A stretch of 37,569 nt of DNA from Altererythrobacter sp. GTDB taxonomy: Bacteria > Pseudomonadota > Alphaproteobacteria > Sphingomonadales > Sphingomonadaceae. The stretch is taken from assembly GCA_016793865.1 (NCBI GenBank), contig JAEULJ010000008.1:1-37569 (forward strand). The letters run 5' to 3'. The notes below the pieces were generated by a model, which was given only the letters and a program-made list of their open reading frames with translations, was not told the DNA's origin and made no database searches. How positions within the stretch are numbered: the stretch's first letter is position 1; every line of letters begins with the position of its first letter. This document shows positions 34,383 to 37,569 of this stretch, in pieces. The position numbers and the translations under genes are program-made.

Positions 34383-34404
34383 TTACATACTTATCGGTAT
34401 AATT
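34383..34404 (+). promoter_or_regulatory. Operator overlapping the -10 of the efflux operon promoter
   Basis: TTACATAC-N6-GTATAATT. The left half matches 7 of 8 bases of the tetR operator and the ATAC-N6-GTAT core is the same. The right half contains a perfect TATAAT (34398-34403). A TTGACC box lies at 34366-34371; with ACTTAT at 34389-34394 it has a 17-base spacer, so either -10 is inside the operator. Confidence 0.6.
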
Positions 34405-34479
34405 AGCGGTTGAGCCGGCTTCGGCCGGTGCTGCGTGGCGGGCGCCACTGGTGCCATCCCTCACGGCCGTACCCCATAT

Positions 34480-34505
34480 TTTCCGGAAGTCGATGCTTCC
34501 GGGAA
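34480..34505 (+). promoter_or_regulatory. Hairpin in the leader of the efflux adaptor gene
   Basis: Arms TTTCCGGAAG and CTTCCGGGAA around a 6-base loop, core CCGGAAG/CTTCCGG. It lies between the operator and the ribosome site AAGGA (34532-34536). A second short hairpin, GCCGGC-TTCG-GCCGGT, precedes it near 34413-34428. No T-run follows, so these are leader structures. Confidence 0.45.
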
Positions 34506-34544
34506 CGCCGACTCACGCCTTCCGAAGGTTCAAGGATCTCTACA

Positions 34545-35879
34545 ATGTTCGACACTCCTTTCGACCGCAGCGATAGCCCGGCGGCGCTCGACCGCATCGA
34601 CCGCACATCCCTCGAGGACGAAGCTGCCGCCTCGTTCCAGGATGCCGCGACGGTCCAGGTTGTGGATCGCGATCCGCCGCGCCGGCGCCGCTGGCTGGCC
34701 GTCCTGGCGATCGCTCTGGCCGCGGCCGGCGCCGCGTGGTGGCTGCGCGGCGGCACCCCTGCCCCCGCCGCCATGCCGGTGCCAGTGGTGACCACCGCAA
34801 CCCCGGTGCAGAAGCAGGTTATCGAATGGGACGAGTTCGTCGGCCGCTTCAGGGCGATCAAACGCGTGGAAATCCGCCCGCAGGTCTCCGGCCAGATCGT
34901 CGGCATCCACTTCACCGACGGCCAATATGTCCGCGCGGGCGCGCCGCTTTTCACGATCGACGCGAGGCCCTACCGCGCCGCTCTCGCCCAGGCGCAGGCC
35001 GAGGTTGCCCGCGCCTCGAGCGCGTTGGCGCTGTCGCGAGGCACGCTCGCCCGCGCGCAGCGCCTTGTGGTGGACGATGCCGTCGCCGCGACCGAGATCG
35101 ATCGTCTGAGAGCCGAGGTCCGCAACAACGAGGCGGGGCTTGCCGCCGCGCGCGCAGCGGTCGCGGCTCGGTCGCTCGATGTCGGCTTCGCAACCGTGCG
35201 CGCGCCGATCTCGGGCCGCATCTCCGACCGCCGAATCGATGCCGGCAATCTTGTGTCGGGCGGCGGAGGCGCGACGGCCACGCTGCTGACCACCATCAGC
35301 GCCGTCGATCCGGTCTATTTCGAGTTCGCGGGGTCCGAAGCGCTTTACCTGAAAATGCAGAGAGCGGGACTGTCCAACGGCGCCCGGGTGGACATCCGCC
35401 TGGCCGACGAGCCCGACTATCGCTGGCATGGGCGCCTCGACTTCACCGACAACGGGCTCGATCCGTATTCCGGCACGATCCGGGCCCGCGCCATTGTCGC
35501 CAATGACCAAGGCGTGCTGACATCTGGCCTGTTCGGCCGGATGAGGCTGGCAACCGGCGGCACGCGCACCGCGCTCCTCGTGCCCGACACCGCCATTACC
35601 ACCGACCAGACCCGCAAGCAGGTCCTAGTCGTGGGCAAGGACGGAACCGTCGCCGCGCAGACGGTCGAGCTCGGCCCGCAGGCCGGTGGCCTGCGCGTGA
35701 TCGAGAGCGGCCTCAAGCCCAGCGATCGCGTGATCATCAAGGGCGTGCAGATGGCCATGCCCGGCCAGAAGGTCCGCCCCGAGCCGGGCAGCATCACCAT
35801 CGTGGCGCCTGCCCCGGAACCGGGCGGGCCGGCGAGGCACGCCCCCTCCCGCGCGGCATCCGCCACCCTCGCGAACTGA
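34545..35879 (+). CDS. RND efflux periplasmic adaptor (membrane-fusion protein)
   Basis: 444 residues from ATG 34545, with AAGGA 8 bases upstream; a longer frame begins inside the leader. Instead of a lipobox it has a cytoplasmic stretch of about 45 acidic residues (DRIDRTSLEDEAAASF), basic RRRR, then a single anchor helix (WLAVLAIALAAAGAAWWL). The adaptor core follows: beta barrel and lipoyl halves (VEIRPQVSGQIVGIHFTDGQYVRAGAPLFTID, in order), an alpha-helical hairpin of about 70 residues, the second lipoyl half (VRAPISGRISDRRIDAGNLV), and the membrane-proximal domain ending DRVIIKGVQMAMPGQKV. It links the inner-membrane pump to an outer-membrane channel. No channel gene is seen in the window. 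Confidence 0.93.
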   Translation: MFDTPFDRSDSPAALDRIDRTSLEDEAAASFQDAATVQVVDRDPPRRRRWLAVLAIALAAAGAAWWLRGGTPAPAAMPVPVVTTATPVQKQVIEWDEFVGRFRAIKRVEIRPQVSGQIVGIHFTDGQYVRAGAPLFTIDARPYRAALAQAQAEVARASSALALSRGTLARAQRLVVDDAVAATEIDRLRAEVRNNEAGLAAARAAVAARSLDVGFATVRAPISGRISDRRIDAGNLVSGGGGATATLLTTISAVDPVYFEFAGSEALYLKMQRAGLSNGARVDIRLADEPDYRWHGRLDFTDNGLDPYSGTIRARAIVANDQGVLTSGLFGRMRLATGGTRTALLVPDTAITTDQTRKQVLVVGKDGTVAAQTVELGPQAGGLRVIESGLKPSDRVIIKGVQMAMPGQKVRPEPGSITIVAPAPEPGGPARHAPSRAASATLAN

Positions 35880-35924
35880 TCCAATTCGAGCGGCGCGCTT
35901 CCCCCCGCGCCCGGAGTCTGCCCT

Positions 35925-37569
35925 ATGCCCATCGCACGCTTCTTCATCGACCGCCCGATCTTCGCCGGGGTGATCGCAGTGCTCATCACGCTGGTGGGCG
36001 CGATCGCCTATACCTTCCTGCCCGTCAGCCAATATCCCGACATCGTTCCGCCGACGGTCACGGTGACCGCAGTCTATCCCGGCGCCTCCGCAGAGACGGT
36101 GGCCGATACCGTCGCCAACCCGATCGAGCAGGAGATCAACGGCGTCGACGGGATGCTGTACCAGTCGAGCGAATCCACTGGCGACGGGCGGATGACGATC
36201 ACCGTCACCTTCAAGCCCGGCACCAATCTCGACGAGGCGCAGGTGCTGGTTCAGAACCGCGTCGCCATCGCCGAGGCGCGGCTGCCCGAGGAAGTCCGGC
36301 GCCTCGGCATTGTCACCCGCAAGACCACGCCCGACTTCCTGATGGTGGTGAACCTCGTTTCTTCCGATGGCTCGCTCGACCGAGAGTACATCTCCAACTA
36401 TGCGCAAACGCGGATCAAGGACCGGCTGGCGCGGCTCGACGGCGTCGGCGACGTCCAGCTCTTCGGCCAGCGTGAGCTGGCGATGCGGGTCTGGATCGAC
36501 CCCGGTCGGGCGGCGGCGCTGGGCCTGACGGGAAGCGATATCGTCCGCGCGCTGCGGGCGCAGAACGTCCAGGTCGCGGCCGGCACGCTGGGGCAGCAAC
36601 CGAGCCCCGACGCCGCGTTCCAGTTCAATGTCGAGACGCAGGGTCGCTTCACCGATCCCGCGCAGTTCGGCCAGGTGGTGGTCCGCACCGACGAACAGGG
36701 CCGCCAAGTCCGCGTCAACGACGTCGCGCGGGTCGAGATCGGCGCCGCCGACTACGCCACCTCAGCCTATCTCAACGGCAACGATTCGGTGATCCTGCCG
36801 GTCTTCCAGAAGCCGGGCTCGAATGCACTCTCGGCCGCTCAGGGCGTCAAGGCGACGATGGACCAACTCGCCAGATCCTTCCCCCAAGGGCTCGAATACC
36901 GAATCGTCTATAATCCCACCGAATTCATCGAGCAGAGCATCGATGCGGTCCTCGAAACGCTGATCGAGGCGGTGGTGCTGGTTGTCCTCGTGATCGTCGT
37001 GTTCCTCCAGAAAGCGCGCGCCTCGCTCATTCCGGTGCTGGCGATCCCGATCTCGCTGGTCGGCACCTTCGCCGTCCTCCAGCTTGTCGGCTATTCGCTC
37101 AACAACCTCTCGCTCTTCGGCCTGGTGCTGGCGATCGGCATCGTCGTCGACGACGCGATCGTGGTGCTCGAGAACATCGAGCGCTGGCTGGCCAAGGGCT
37201 ACCCCGTGCGCGAGGCCACAATCCACGCCATGGAGGAGATCACCGGCCCGATCATCGGCATCACGCTGGTGCTCTGCTCGGTGTTCCTCCCCTCGGCCTT
37301 CCTGGGAGGCATCACCGGGCAGTTCTACCGGCAGTTCGCCCTCACGATCGCCGCCTCGATGCTGCTCTCGGCCACGAACGCCATGACGATGACCCCCGCG
37401 CGGGCGACGGCCATCTTCGGCCACCGCAAACACGTGCCGGAGGGCCAGCACGGCCACGATGGCCGCGAGGCGCTCCCCTGGTGGGGACTGGCCGCCATCG
37501 GCGGATACCTAAGCATGTCGCTCGTCGGTCCCCTGTTGGCAGGCTGGCTCGGCGCCTTGCAGCCGGGCG
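35925..37569 (+). CDS. RND multidrug efflux permease (AcrB/MexF-like), cut by window edge
   Basis: 548 codons are present from ATG 35925 and the frame stays open to the right edge. The start MPIARFFIDRPIFAGVIAV is typical of HAE1-family pumps. Porter-domain segments follow: PVSQYPDIVPPTVTV, YPGASAETVADTVANPIEQEINGVDGM, DVQLFGQRELAMRVWIDP. The proton-relay pair Asp409-Asp410 in GIVVDDAIVVLEN is intact in the fourth helix. After the sixth helix (MTMTPARATAIFG) comes HVPEGQHGHDGREALPWWG and an extra hydrophobic segment (LAAIGGYLSMSLVGPLLAGW) that AcrB lacks. It exports drugs or other hydrophobic molecules using the proton gradient. It follows the adaptor by 45 bases and belongs to the same operon. 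Confidence 0.93.
   Translation, partial: MPIARFFIDRPIFAGVIAVLITLVGAIAYTFLPVSQYPDIVPPTVTVTAVYPGASAETVADTVANPIEQEINGVDGMLYQSSESTGDGRMTITVTFKPGTNLDEAQVLVQNRVAIAEARLPEEVRRLGIVTRKTTPDFLMVVNLVSSDGSLDREYISNYAQTRIKDRLARLDGVGDVQLFGQRELAMRVWIDPGRAAALGLTGSDIVRALRAQNVQVAAGTLGQQPSPDAAFQFNVETQGRFTDPAQFGQVVVRTDEQGRQVRVNDVARVEIGAADYATSAYLNGNDSVILPVFQKPGSNALSAAQGVKATMDQLARSFPQGLEYRIVYNPTEFIEQSIDAVLETLIEAVVLVVLVIVVFLQKARASLIPVLAIPISLVGTFAVLQLVGYSLNNLSLFGLVLAIGIVVDDAIVVLENIERWLAKGYPVREATIHAMEEITGPIIGITLVLCSVFLPSAFLGGITGQFYRQFALTIAASMLLSATNAMTMTPARATAIFGHRKHVPEGQHGHDGREALPWWGLAAIGGYLSMSLVGPLLAGWLGALQPG

Overview
The window is chromosomal DNA of a GC-rich, Gram-negative alphaproteobacterium, most likely in the Sphingomonadales (Novosphingobium/Erythrobacter/Sphingomonas type). 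This rests on how the mdh, sucA and lpd proteins read, the sphingomonad-style PEP-CTERM tail ending in WAMLILGFG and MRRR, the many secreted proteins with Ala-rich signal peptides, and the TonB receptor. It is mostly core genome. I see no insertion sequence, prophage, CRISPR array, tRNA or rRNA.

Layout. 1-3.6 kb: the start of ugd diverges from galE (sugar-nucleotide genes for surface polysaccharide), then a YghU-type glutathione transferase and a PEP-CTERM lectin-like exported protein behind a good sigma-54 promoter and a perfect 16-bp palindrome. 4-6.3 kb: exported M3 zinc peptidase. 6.3-10.9 kb (minus strand): a cobalamin riboswitch controls a four-gene uptake operon (TonB receptor, BtuF, BtuC, BtuD) in which every gene starts with GTG or TTG and each later gene overlaps the one before by 4 nt. 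11-20.8 kb: TCA-cycle cluster mdh, sucD, sucA, sucB, lpd, interrupted by a small secreted protein (between mdh and sucD) and a Cys-rich lipoprotein (between sucB and lpd), and ending with a short divergent FtsW/RodA-like membrane protein. sucC is absent. 20.8-24.5 kb: DUF4403 lipoprotein, amidase and TRIC/UPF0126 membrane protein. 24.4-28.3 kb (minus): two related glycine-zipper secreted proteins, one with 21-bp coding repeats, and an exported prolyl oligopeptidase. 28.4-32.8 kb (minus): ribosomal genes rpsM, rpsK and rpoA, then two unrelated small genes, then rplQ. 32.9-37.6 kb: an exported SRPBCC-fold protein diverging from a TetR regulator, followed by an RND efflux adaptor and the start of an RND pump that runs off the window.

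The genes work in modules: cobalamin import under riboswitch control; the 2-oxoglutarate dehydrogenase complex with succinyl-CoA synthetase alpha and malate dehydrogenase; the transcription/translation core; and a TetR-controlled efflux pump. The most informative non-coding signals are the sigma-54 promoter of the PEP-CTERM gene and a 22-bp operator over the tetR start that recurs at the -10 region of the efflux promoter. The most unusual protein is the FtsW/RodA-like one after lpd. I found nothing I would call a wholly new defence or metabolic system. All coordinates were read by eye, without alignments or searches.
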